From NCBI RefSeq assembly GCF_042186555.1, contig NC_133324.1, forward strand, positions 72,964,189-73,028,188: a stretch of DNA of 64,000 nt, read 5' to 3'. Both the position numbers and the translations under genes were made by a program. Positions 37,701 to 46,879 of the stretch are shown here, piece after piece. The notes below the pieces were generated by a model. That model made no database searches. It saw only the letters and a program-made list of their open reading frames with translations, and had not been told where the DNA came from. The DNA is from Aquarana catesbeiana (taxonomy: Eukaryota > Chordata > Amphibia > Anura > Ranidae). How positions within the stretch are numbered: the first letter of the stretch is position 1; every line of letters begins with the position of its first letter.

Positions 37701-38112
37701 GGGATAGTGGAGCTCAGTGTACACACACAGGGGGGGGACAGTATAGCTCAGTGTACACACACACAGGGGGGGATAGTGGAGCTCAGTGTACACACACAGG
37801 GGGGGGGGGACAGTATAGCTCAGTGTACACACACACAAGGGGGGATAGTGGAGCTCAGTGTACACACACGGGGGGGGGATAGTGGAGCTCAGTGTACACA
37901 CACACAGGGGGGGATAGTGGAGCTCAGTGTACACACACAGGGGGGGGGATAGTGGAGCTCAGTGTACACACACAGGGGGGGGGGGATAGTGGAGCTCAGT
38001 GTACACACACGGGGGGGATAGTGGAGCACTGTATACACACACAGGGGGGGATAGTGGAGCACTGTATACACACACAGGGGGGGATAGTGGAGCACTGTAT
38101 ACACACACAGGG
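31721..38112. repeat. 6.4-kb G-run minisatellite in FECH intron 1
   Basis: About 190 head-to-tail units of 31-36 bp with the core ATAGTGGAGCTCAGTGTACA, each followed by a CA run and 6-14 G. Zones differ. 31721-33080 has ragged G runs. 33090-33660 has a shortened CA run. 33665-35960 is dominated by homogeneous 33-bp units with eight G. From 35960 a CACACAG variant takes over. 36740-37850 alternates with a variant ACAGTATAGCTCAGTGT to give a dimeric unit of about 70 bp. The last three units (38013-38110) read GTGGAGCACTGTATACAC. The G-rich strand is the plus strand, which is the template strand of FECH. Frames of up to 429 codons on both strands arise only because 33 is a multiple of three. Confidence 0.99.
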
Positions 38113-38155
38113 GGTGGTGTTGTCATGGTGTCCCCGGTCAGTACATTGCACTCAC

Positions 38156-38219
38156 ATTGAGGTAGTAGGAGGCGGTGTAGGGCTCTGTAGGCGGCGGCCA
38201 TGTTCCGGGCTCTCAGCAT
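38156..38219 (-). CDS. FECH: FECH exon 1: start codon and mitochondrial presequence
   Basis: The exon encodes about 21 codons beginning MLRARNMAAAYRALH, followed by one base of a split codon. The peptide is rich in Arg, Ala and Leu with no acidic residue, as expected for a mitochondrial import presequence. The vertebrate protein also has an NMAAA-like stretch near its start. The donor is GTGAGT at 38155-38150. The leftover T joins AT of exon 2 to give Tyr and keeps the frame, which supports the assignment. A second in-frame Met at 38201 has A at -3 and G at +4, a better initiation context than the first, so either may be used. Short, weakly conserved presequences are hard to prove; cDNA would settle it. 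Confidence 0.82.
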
Positions 38220-38510
38220 TCCCTCAGTGTCAGGACAGACTGCGGGTTACACAAGCTCCCCTCACATGTCACTCCATAGGAGGCCGGGGCACCGCCCACC
38301 TTACACCCAGCCCAGCCTCCTACGCCGACGTCAGGTAGCATCTCCGGCCAATAGGGAGGCGCTCCCGGGGAAAGTTCCTGCACGTGGTCAGAGGAGGGGC
38401 GGGGCTCTGAGTGACATTATGTGTGTATGAATGGTGTGTAGATGAGCGGCAGGGAGGTGACCTCACAACACCATTCATAGGACGAGCACTGCATGACGTC
38501 ACACCCATCT
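38220..38510 (-). promoter_or_regulatory. FECH: GC-rich proximal promoter of FECH
   Basis: This is the only unique GC-rich stretch between two tandem arrays and lies directly upstream of exon 1. It shows a CCAAT box on the plus strand at 38348-38352 (ATTGG in gene orientation), an E-box CACGTG at 38381-38386, a GC box GGGGCGGGG near 38396-38404, a GACGTCAG half-palindrome near 38329-38336, and a full CRE-type palindrome TGACGTCA at 38494-38501. There is no clear TATA box. These are sequence matches only; the transcription start is unknown. Confidence 0.55.
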
Positions 38511-38564
38511 TCTCTCATCTACTATTTCTGATCTTCTCAGTATTCCATTGGAGGACATGTGTTC

Positions 38565-39152
38565 TGTGTGTGCAATGTGTTCTATTTGTGTGCAACGTGT
38601 TATGTGTGTGCAAAGTGTTCTTAGTGTTCCATGCGTGCAATGTGTTCAATGTGTTCCATGTGTGCAATGTGTTCTATGCGTGCAATGTGTTCCATGTGTT
38701 CTACGCATGCAATGTTTTCTATGTCTTCCATGCGTGCAATGTGTTCTATGCATGCAATGTGTTCCATGCGTGCAATGTGTTCTTAGTGTTCCATGCGTGC
38801 AATGTGTTCTATGCATGCAATGTGTTCCATGCATGCAATGTGTTCTATGCGTGCAATGTTTTCTATGTCTTCCATGTATGCAGTGTCTTCCATGCATGCA
38901 ATGTGTTCTATGCATGCAATGTGTTCCATGCGTGCAATGTGTTCTTAGTGTTCCATGCGTGCAATGTGTTCTTAGTGTTCCATGCGTGCAATGTGTTCCA
39001 TGCGTGCAATGTGTTCCATGCGTGCAATGTGTTCTATGCGTGCAATGTGTTCTATGCGTGCAATGTGTTCTTAGTGTTCCATGCGTGCAATGTGTTCTAT
39101 GCGTGCAATGTGTTCTATGCGTGCAATGTGTTCTATGCGTGCAATGTGTTCT
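38565..39152. repeat. 18-bp minisatellite, left half
   Basis: The unit ATGCGTGCAATGTGTTCC (or TCTATG- variant) is tandemly repeated, with a longer variant carrying an inserted TTAGTGTTCC. The array starts about 60 bases beyond the FECH promoter CRE. It is cut at 39152 by an L2 LINE and resumes at 41204. Confidence 0.97.
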
Positions 39153-41203
39153 ATTATTATTATTATTCAGAATTTATATAGCGGCAACAGTTTACGCAGC
39201 GCTTTACAATATAAAAGGGAGACAATACAGTTATAATACAATACAATAGGATTAAGAGGGCCCTGCTCAGAAGAGCTTACAATCTAATAGGGTGGGGCAG
39301 GTGGTACAAAAGGTTGTAACTGTGGGGAATGAGCTGATGGAAGTGGTAGGAGATTAGTTGGAGACGTGATAGGCTTCCCTGAAGAGATGATTTTTCAGGG
39401 ATTGCCTGAAGGTAGCAAGAGTAGGGGATAGCCGGATAGATGGAGGTAGCGAGTTCCAGAGGATGGGAGAGGCTTTGGAGAAATCCTGGAGACGAGCATG
39501 GGAGGAGGAGACAAGACAGCTTGAAAGCAGGAGGTCTTGAGAAGAGCGGAGAGGATGATTTGGGTAATATTTGGAGACAAGATTAGTGATGTAGCTTGGG
39601 GCAGAGTTGTGAATGGCTTTGTATGTTGTGGTTAGAATTTTGAATTTAATTCGCTGGGTGATTGGGAGCCAGTGTAGGGATTGAAGTAGAGGGTTGGCAG
39701 ACACTGAGCGGTTGGTAAGGTATATAAGTCTGGCAGCATCATTCATAATAGACTGAAGAGGGGAGGAGCCTGTGGAGAGGCAGGCCAATGAGAAGGGAGC
39801 TGCAATAGTCAAGGTGAGAGATAACAAGGGAGTGAATGAGGAGCTTGGTGGTTTCATTTGTTAAAAAAGGGCAAATTTTAGAGATGTTACGGAGGTGAAT
39901 TCTACAAACTTTTGACAGCGATTGGATTTGAGGCTGAAATGACAGGTCACAGTCTAGGATTACACCTAGTACCCTGGCGTGAGGGGAGGGACTGATAGTT
40001 GCATTGTTGATTTTGATGGAAAAGTCATGGAGGGGGGCACGGGCGGGGGGGAATATTAATAGCTCAGTTTTAGAGAGATTTAGTTTAAGGAAGTGGTGTG
40101 ACATCCATGCTGATATGTCAGTTAGTAAGTTAGTAATGCGAGAGGAGACTGAAGGAGTGAGGTGAGGAGTAGACAGATAGATTTAGGTTTAATCGGCGTA
40201 TAAGTGGTATTGGAAGCCGTGGGCGGTTATCAAGTGACCGAGGGAGGAGGTGTAGATAGAGAAGAGAAGGGGTCCAAGAACCGAGCCTTGGGGGACCCCC
40301 ACAGAAAGGGGCAATGGAGAGGAGGAGACAGAGTTGTAGGTGACACTGAAGGAGCGCTGTGATAAATAGTCAGAGAACCAGGATAGAGCAGAATCTCGCC
40401 AAGGGAATGTAGTTTATTGAGAAGGAGCGGGTGGTCAACAGTATCAAAGGCCGCAGAGAGGTCAAGTAGTAGGAGTATGGAGTACTGGCTGTTGGTTTTA
40501 GCAGTTAGTAAATCGTTAGTGAGTTTTAGTAAGGCAGTTCCCGTGGAGTGCTGCGAGCGAAAGCCAGACTGTAAGGGGTCAAGAAGGTTATTTTCATTGA
40601 GGTAGGAGCTATAACAGTTGTAGACTAAGCGTTCCAGAAGTTTAGAGGTGAATGGGAGTAATGAGATGGGTCTTAAGTTGTTCAGGTTGGTAGGGACCAG
40701 TGAGGGCTTTTTAAGAATGGGAGTGATCTGCGCATGTTTTAGAGGGGAGGGGAAGGTGCCACTAGAGAGGGAGAGATTGAAGATGTGAGTGAGGGAGCAT
40801 AAGATAGAAGAAGAGGGTGACCGAAGTAGTTGTGAGGGAACAGGATCCAAAGGACAATTGGTTAGGTGGGCATCCGAGAAAATTTTTGTAACCTCTTCCG
40901 TAGTAGCCAATTCAAAAGAGGAGAGTGTTGAATGTGCTGCTAGGCAAGGTATGTTGGGTGGTGAAGACGTACGCACAGTGGAGATGTCCTCACGAATTGC
41001 ATCGATCTTGTCTTTGAAGTGATTGGCAATCTCTTGGGCAGTGAGTGAGTTAGTGGGTAGAGGGGGTGGTGGTCAAAGCAGAGAGTTAAAGGTTGAGAAG
41101 AGCCGACGGGGAGTGGATGACAAGGAATTAATAAGAGAGACAAAGTAGGCTTGTTTGGCAGCATGGAGGCATGAATTGTATTTTAGAAGGGCAGATTTAT
41201 ATA
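39153..41203 (-). mobile_element. L2-clade LINE inserted into the 18-bp minisatellite
   Basis: The minus-strand element has a tail of AAT repeats at 39153-39170, a 3' UTR with the words TTGTAAGCTCTTCTGAGCAG and AGCGCTGCGTAAAC, ORF2 remnants, and a 5' truncation at 41203 within the region before the reverse transcriptase (YKSALLKYNSCLHAAKQAYF). Both sides are the same minisatellite, so the insertion site is certain, but the target duplication cannot be told from array periodicity. Confidence 0.93.
39354..41164 (-). pseudogene. L2 ORF2 reverse transcriptase, broken
   Basis: In order on the minus strand: pre-RT region; TNLNNLRPISLLPFTSKLLE; QSGFRSQHSTGTALLKL; LLLLDLSAAFDTVDHPLL (motif A, catalytic Asp); then a frame change; GVPQGSVLGPLLFSIYTSS (motif B'); and HLYAD followed at once by a stop (40192-40203) where YADD is expected, apparently through a short deletion. 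The C-terminal half reads on as MSHHFLKLNLSKTELLIF and LHWLPITQRIKFKILTTTYK with another frame change near 39750-39860. Inactive. Confidence 0.92.
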
Positions 41204-41722
41204 TACTATGCGTGCAATGTGTTCCATGTGTGCAATGTGTTATATGCATGCAATGTCTTCCATGCATGCAGTGTCTTACATACGTGCAATGTGTTCTATG
41301 CGTGCAATGTGTTCCATGCATGCAATGTGTTCCATGCGTGCAATGTGTTCTTAGTGTTCCATGCGTGCAATGTGTTCCATGCGTGCAATGTGTTCTTAGT
41401 GTTCCATGCGTGCAATGTGTTCCATGCGTGCAATGTGTTCCATGTGTGCAATGTGTTCTTAGTGTTCCATGCGTGCAATGTGTTCTATGCGTGCAATGTG
41501 TTCCATGCGTGCAATGTGTTCCATGCGTGCAATGTGTTCTATGCGTGCAATGTGTTCCATGCGTGCAATGTGTTCTATGCGTGCAATGTGTTCTATGCGT
41601 GCAATGTGTTCTATGCGTGCAATGTGTTCTATGCGTGCAATGTGTTCTATGCGTGCAATGTGTTCCATGCGTGCAATGTGTTCTATGCGTGCAATGTGTT
41701 CCATGTGTTCCATGTGTTCTAT
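41204..41722. repeat. 18-bp minisatellite, right half
   Basis: Same unit and variants as 38565-39152, including the TTAGTGTTCC-extended form. The right end decays into CCATGTGTTCCATGTGTTCT. Confidence 0.97.
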
Positions 41723-42599
41723 GCAGGACATTCCCTGATCATCCGGCTAGCAATCCTCAGCTGTCCTCTGCACTATACAGGCTTTCCTTAGAGGGGACCT
41801 CCTCCTCCTTCCTTCCTTTCTTCCTTCCTTCCCAAGAATTGTAAAACTCCGATTAAAGGGGAACTCCCCCTACCTATCACAAATTAAATATAAAGTCCCT
41901 AACACTTGTCCCTGAATCAAATAAGACATGCTGCCATCTTGAATCGAGATTTGGTGTGCACACATACACATTGCGGATCTCTGCCAGGACTGCACAGGTG
42001 ACAAATTACTATGCACATGCCAGGAAACGTCTTGGGGGTCCTGCCAGTAATATGGCGTGCCTGCACATGTGCAAGATCTCCCAAACTGCCTCCTGGGATG
42101 AGAGACGTAGAGAATGAAGAAGGTGGTTTGTGAGATCTTGCATATGTGTAGGCATGCATATTACTGGCAGGACCCCAGGACATTTCCGCACATGGCTCCC
42201 CTCACACATGCGAATAGGGCCATTAGCAATTGGATGCAGGAGGCTCAGTGGGGGTTCCAGATGATCAGCTGCAGGTAGAAGCCCTATAATTGGTAGAAAT
42301 GTGAGGCTGACAGCTCCTGCAGCTCTTTCTAGCCACTCACGTGTAACCACTCATGGTGCAACTACCGGGCAACGATCGGCCCTGGATTCAGACTGTCTGC
42401 ACCCAGGACTGATCATTCGGAAGTGACCACTACTTGAGCAATTACAGCCATGGGCAGCATTTTTGTGAATGACGCAAATATTAATTTTCAGTTCACAAAG
42501 TCCACTGTCTCTGTGTTTTTAGATCTTTTTGTCAGATGTTACTATGGTATACTGAAGTATAATTACAAGCATTGTATAAGTGTCAAAGGCTTTTATTGA
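41723..42599. other. Intergenic sequence upstream of FECH
   Basis: No gene. A repeat-like block opens ATTAAAGGGGAACTCCCCC at about 41856. Two matching words (ACATGTGCAAGATCTCC and GAGATCTTGCATATGTGTAG at about 42065 and 42132) suggest a fold-back MITE of about 41990-42190. Confidence 0.4.
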
Positions 42600-43720
42600 C
42601 AATTACATTAAGTTTATGCAGAGTCAATGTTTGCAGTGTTGACCCTTCTTTTTCAAGACCTCTGCAATTCTCCCTGGCATGCTGTCAATCAACTTCTGGA
42701 CCACATCCTGAATGATGGCAGCCCATTCTTTCATAATCAATGCTTGGAGTTTGTCAGAATTTGTGGAGGTTTTTTGTTCACCCGCCTCTTGAGGATTGAC
42801 CATAAGTTCTCAATGGGATTAAAGGGGTTGTAAAGGTATTTTTTTTATTTTTTTAAAATAACAAACATGTTATACTTACCTTCACTGTGCAGCTCGTTCT
42901 GCACAGAGTGGCCCCGAACCTGCTCTTCTGGGGTCCCTCGGCGGCTGTCTCAGCTCCTCCCCGCAATAATTAACCACCTTAATGCGAGCTCCCTCGCATG
43001 GTGGTTAGTTATTGCGGGCGCGCTCCCGTGATACAGCCGGCGGCTATAGCCGCTCGCTGTATCACTCGGCCCCGCCCCCCAGCGCGCTGCGTCATTGGAT
43101 GTGATTGACAGCAGCGCGAGCCAATGGCTGCGCTGCTTCCAATCCATCCACTGTAGCCAATCAGCGGCCAGGCTGAGCAGCGGAATCGAGGACGTGAACG
43201 AGCAGCCGAATTTCGAGGGGTCAGGTAAGTAAAACGGGGGGGCATAGAATGCATTAAGGTGAAAAAATGTTTACCTTTACAACCCCTTTAAAGTCTGGGG
43301 AGTTTCCTGGCCATGGACCTAAAATGAGATGTTTTGTTCCCCAAGCCACTTAGTTATCACTTTTGACGTATGGCAAGGTGCTCCATCATGCTGGAAAAGG
43401 CATTGTTCCTCACCAAACTGTTCTTGGATGGTTGGGAGAAGTTGCTCTCAGAGGATGTTTTTGTACCATTCTTTATTCATGGCCGTGTTCTTGGGCAGAA
43501 TTGTGAGTGAGCCCACTCCCTTGGCTGAGAAGGAACCTCACACATGATGGTCTTAGGATGCTTTACTGTTGGCATGACACAGGACTGATAGTGGCGCTCA
43601 CCTTTTCTTCTCCGGACAAGGTTCGGAATCGGAAAGGGGATTCATCAGAGAAAATGACTGTACCCCAGTACTCAGCAGCAGTTCAGCTGCAGCACAAGCA
43701 ACTGTGACAGTTATCATTCA
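42600..43720 (-). pseudogene. Third Tc1/mariner-type transposase remnant
   Basis: Minus-strand reading gives SDESPFRFR (first catalytic Asp region), NTAMNKEWYKNILREQLLPT, then CLFQHDGAPCHTSKVITKWL with the second catalytic Asp in QHDGAPCHT, as in the IS630-Tc1-mariner superfamily. A stop follows NISF, and several frame changes are present. The segment is cut by the MITE at 42823-43287. It is a different subfamily from the other two Tc1 elements in the window, which have QDNDPKHT. Confidence 0.78.
42823..43287. mobile_element. TTAA MITE nested in the Tc1 remnant, perfect 16-bp TIR
   Basis: AGGGGTTGTAAAGGTA at 42823 is the exact complement of the end at 43287. TTAA flanks at 42819-42822 and 43288-43291. 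Removing it rejoins CTCAATGGGATTAA with AGTCTGGGGAG, continuous transposon sequence, so the site and duplication are certain. Second copy at 15290-15771. Confidence 0.92.
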
Positions 43721-44098
43721 TGGCATGCTTGAATGTAAGTGGTGTAGGAAACAGTTAAACCAATAGGTTTTTTCCACTTTAAGGGGGAGGGTGTATGGGG
43801 GGGTGGTAAAAATGGCATGTGTATACCCCCCCAACCGCAAGTCTAAATGAGCCTTTAAAGTGGACTTAAATTCCGCTATGATACACTGTGAGCAGGCATG
43901 CCTTTTATTGCTTCAACAAAACTGCTCAAATCTTGCCAAATGTTTTGAAAAAGCTTAGCAGAAGGTATGCTGTATACTGTTCTTATTCTAATGAAAAAAA
44001 AATGTATTTATCAAAATATCCTAATTCACATAACAAACATGCAAATATTGAAATGGTGTTTGCAACTTTTGCTCAATCCATATGTGAACAACCTCTAA

Positions 44099-44475
44099 TG
44101 CCGCGTACATGTCCGGCGGACTTTTCGACTGTCTTTTCGACAGACTTTCTGACGGACTTTCGATAAACGGACTTGCCTACACACGATCAACCAAAGTCCA
44201 ACGGATTCGTACGTGATGACGTACGACCGGACTAAAATAAGGAAGTTGATAGCCAGTAGCCAATAGCTGCCCTAGCGTCGGTTTTTGTCCGTCGGACTAG
44301 CATACAGACGAGCGGACTTTTCGACCGAACTTGAGTCCGTCGGACAGATTTCTAGGTCCGTCTGACTTTTGGGGAAAAAAAAAGTCAGCTGGAGACCACA
44401 CACGGTCGAATTGTCCGACGGAGTCCGGTCCGCCGGACCTAGTCCGTCGAAAAGTCTGCTCGTGTGTACGCGGCA
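44099..44475. mobile_element. Palindromic PIF/Harbinger-like MITE, copy 2
   Basis: The ends TGCCGCGTACA and TGTGTACGCGGCA are flanked by TAA at 44096-44098 and 44476-44478. The internal words GTCCGTCGGAC, GATAGCCAGTAGCCAATAGC and ACGTACGACCGGACT match copy 1 at 5.4 kb in reverse orientation. Confidence 0.85.
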
Positions 44476-44639
44476 TAAGACCTATTTTTAATTTCGGATC
44501 CTAATACTGGGAGACCTCTTAGGCCACTTTTGGCTCCACATTTGAGTGAAAACCCTTATGAATGTTTTTTTAGAGAGTAACATTTTATTGAAGTTTTAAA
44601 GTGGTTGTAAAAGTAAAGCTAAAAGATTTCTTAACTTAT

Positions 44640-45756
44640 TGCATACATTCATGTAAAAAAAAACACACTTTGAATGACAATTGCGCAGTCATGCAACACT
44701 GTACCCAAATAGAGCTTTCTTTCTGCTGTTTTTTTTTAATTTATTTTTTGATAAAAAAATACAAAAAAAGACCAAAAATTTTGAAAAAAAACAAAAACTT
44801 TTTCTTAGTTTTTGTCAGAAAATTTTGTAACTAAATAATTGTGCTCCTTCACTGATGTGTGCTGATGAGGCTGTAATGATGAGACGGCACTGAAGGGCAC
44901 TGATGGGCACTGATAGACAAACCTGATATGCAGCACTAAAGAGCACTGATGGGCGGCACGGATAGCGTCACTTATGGGTGGCACTGATGGGCGGCATGGA
45001 TAGGCAACACTTATAGGTGGCGTGGATAACCTTCACTGATGGGCACTAATAGACAGCACTGATATGCAGCGCTGATGAGCACTGATAGGCGTCACTGATG
45101 GGCAGCATTGATGGGCAATGATAGGTGGCACAGATAGGCGGCAATGATGGGCAACACAGATAGGCGGCACTGATGGGCACTAATAGACAGCACTGATGAG
45201 CACTGATAGGCGTCACGGATGGGCGTCACTGATAGGCAGCATTGATGGGCAATGATAGACGGCACTGATGAGCACTGATAGGTGGCACAGATAGGCGGCA
45301 CTGATGGGCAATGATAGGCAACACAGATAGGCGGCACTGATGGGCACGGAAAGGCAGCATTGACTTACATCACAGATGGGCACAGATTGGTCTCACTGAT
45401 GGACACAAATAGGCATCACTGCTGGTCACTGTTGGGACTGCACTGACTGTACAGGTTTCCCCTGTGAGGAGATGGCCCTGATCGGCTCAGCTCTCCTGAC
45501 ACTCTGTCAATGTGAGGCGAGGAAAACCAATAACCAGCATTTCCTTATTTACATGTGATCAGCTTTGATTGGACACAGCTGATCACATGGGTAAATAGCC
45601 ACGTCACCGGCTCTTTACCGAGATCGGGGTCGTGCCGTGTCCCAGTGACACAGCGCTCCCGTGATCGCCACACTGTGCGTCATATGACGTTGTCCCAGAA
45701 CAACAGAGCATCCCGCCTGCCGTCATTTGTCTATACGGAGGGCGAGAGGTAGTTAA
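44640..45756. mobile_element. Non-autonomous piggyBac-related element
   Basis: The left part (TTTGAATGACAATT, AACACTGTACCCAAAT, AGAGCTTTCTTT) matches the reverse complement of the 3' region of the piggyBac element at 55.87-56.11 kb. The right end stops exactly at TTAA (45753-45756). No transposase is present. The centre is a degenerate tandem repeat. The left terminus is decayed. Confidence 0.65.
44880..45440. repeat. Degenerate tandem repeat (GGCACTGATGG-type)
   Basis: About 40 loosely conserved 11-15-bp units built on GGCACTGATGGGCA and ATAGGCGGCA, inside the piggyBac-related element. Confidence 0.8.
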
Positions 45757-46237
45757 AGTGGAGGTTTGCTGAAAAAAAAAATATTAAAAGCCAGCAGCTA
45801 CAAATACTGCTGCTGCTGACTTTTAATATATGGACCCTTACCTGTCCAGGGAGCCTGTGGTGTGGGCAGCCGATCCGTCCTTCGGCTCTCGGCTGCTGCC
45901 GCCGCCATCCTTGGTAAGGGAATAAGGAAGTGAAGCTGTGCGGCTTCACTTCCTGGTTCCCTACTGCACATGCGCGAGCCACGCTGCGCGTCCTCACAGG
46001 TCCCTGCTGTATTCAGGTCCCTGCTGTATTCTATACAGCAGGGGAGGACGGGGTAGGCGGCGGAAGTGGCGTAGGTCACCGCAATCACTGCGGTGATCTA
46101 TGCCAGGAAGTGGGAGCAAATACCTGTATTAGACAGGTATCTGCTCCCTCCTCCCCCCTGAAAGGTGCCAAATGTGACACTGGAGGGGGGGAGGAATTCA
46201 AAAAGTGGAAGTTCCATTTTTGGGTGGAACTCCACTT
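45757..46237. repeat. TTAA-flanked MITE-like repeat
   Basis: It starts AGTGGAGGTTTGC directly after TTAA (45753-45756) and ends GGAACTCCACT, imperfect inverted ends. It holds ATTCAGGTCCCTGCTGTATTC and palindromic CGCAATCACTGCGGTGAT. Same family as 4662-5170. Confidence 0.6.
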
Positions 46238-46539
46238 TAGAGTGGAATTTTAGTCCTGCTAGATCATTTCAGGCTGGCCCCTTTTTGCAGGTATAGCTAT
46301 GGAAAACATATTTTAAGTATCTATAGTACTGTTTAAAATCCAGTAATACACTGTCTCACCCTGCTCTGCGCATGCTCAGTTGCTCTCCATTTTTAGGCAT
46401 TTTTAGGCACTGCTGAATTTGTAGAGGCCGATCTGCTGACAGCCTTAGAGCGGAATAAAATCCTCCTATACTTTACAGTCAAGAAAGCTACTTCTGTTTT
46501 ATCTGCAACTGCCATGGTGCTGCACATGTGATCAGTTAT

Positions 46540-46860
46540 GACACCAGGCATTTGATGGTTTGACAGTTTGGTTGAGGACTGGGTTCCTAAATCCTGGCGT
46601 CCATTGTACCTGTTCTATTTCATTTGGGCTTGTGAGTGATTTACCCAGGAGCAAGTTAAATATCTTCGTGACGATGGTCCATAAATCTTCATCTCCTGTG
46701 TCTTCTGGCAATCCTTGCAGCCGTATGTTATTTCTGTGATGGCGATCTTCATGGTCATCCAGTTGTAGCCACAGTCCCTGTATATATGAGCATTGCATCC
46801 CGACTATATCTTGGAGCTACTGTATCGTCATATTTAAAGAATTGACTGTGGATTCAATGT
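46540..46860 (-). pseudogene. L1-type ORF1 fragment
   Basis: The minus-strand reading LQLDDHEDRHHRNNIRLQGL, then PEDTGDEDLWTIVTKIFN, matches the coiled-coil to RRM boundary of L1/Tx1 ORF1 proteins (an L-D-D-L-E-N-R..RNNIRIRGLPE motif). Only about 90 residues remain. The rest of the LINE is not adjacent. Confidence 0.7.
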
Positions 46861-46879
46861 CAGTGTTTTTTTACTTAAA

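Noticed and set aside
31721..38112. CRISPR-like regular repeats
   Set aside because: Units are contiguous with no unique spacers, in a vertebrate genome; this is a minisatellite.
38548..41844. Cys/Val- or Asn/Val-rich frames in the 18-bp minisatellite
   Set aside because: The 18-bp unit is a multiple of three; the frames end where the array ends or at the LINE.
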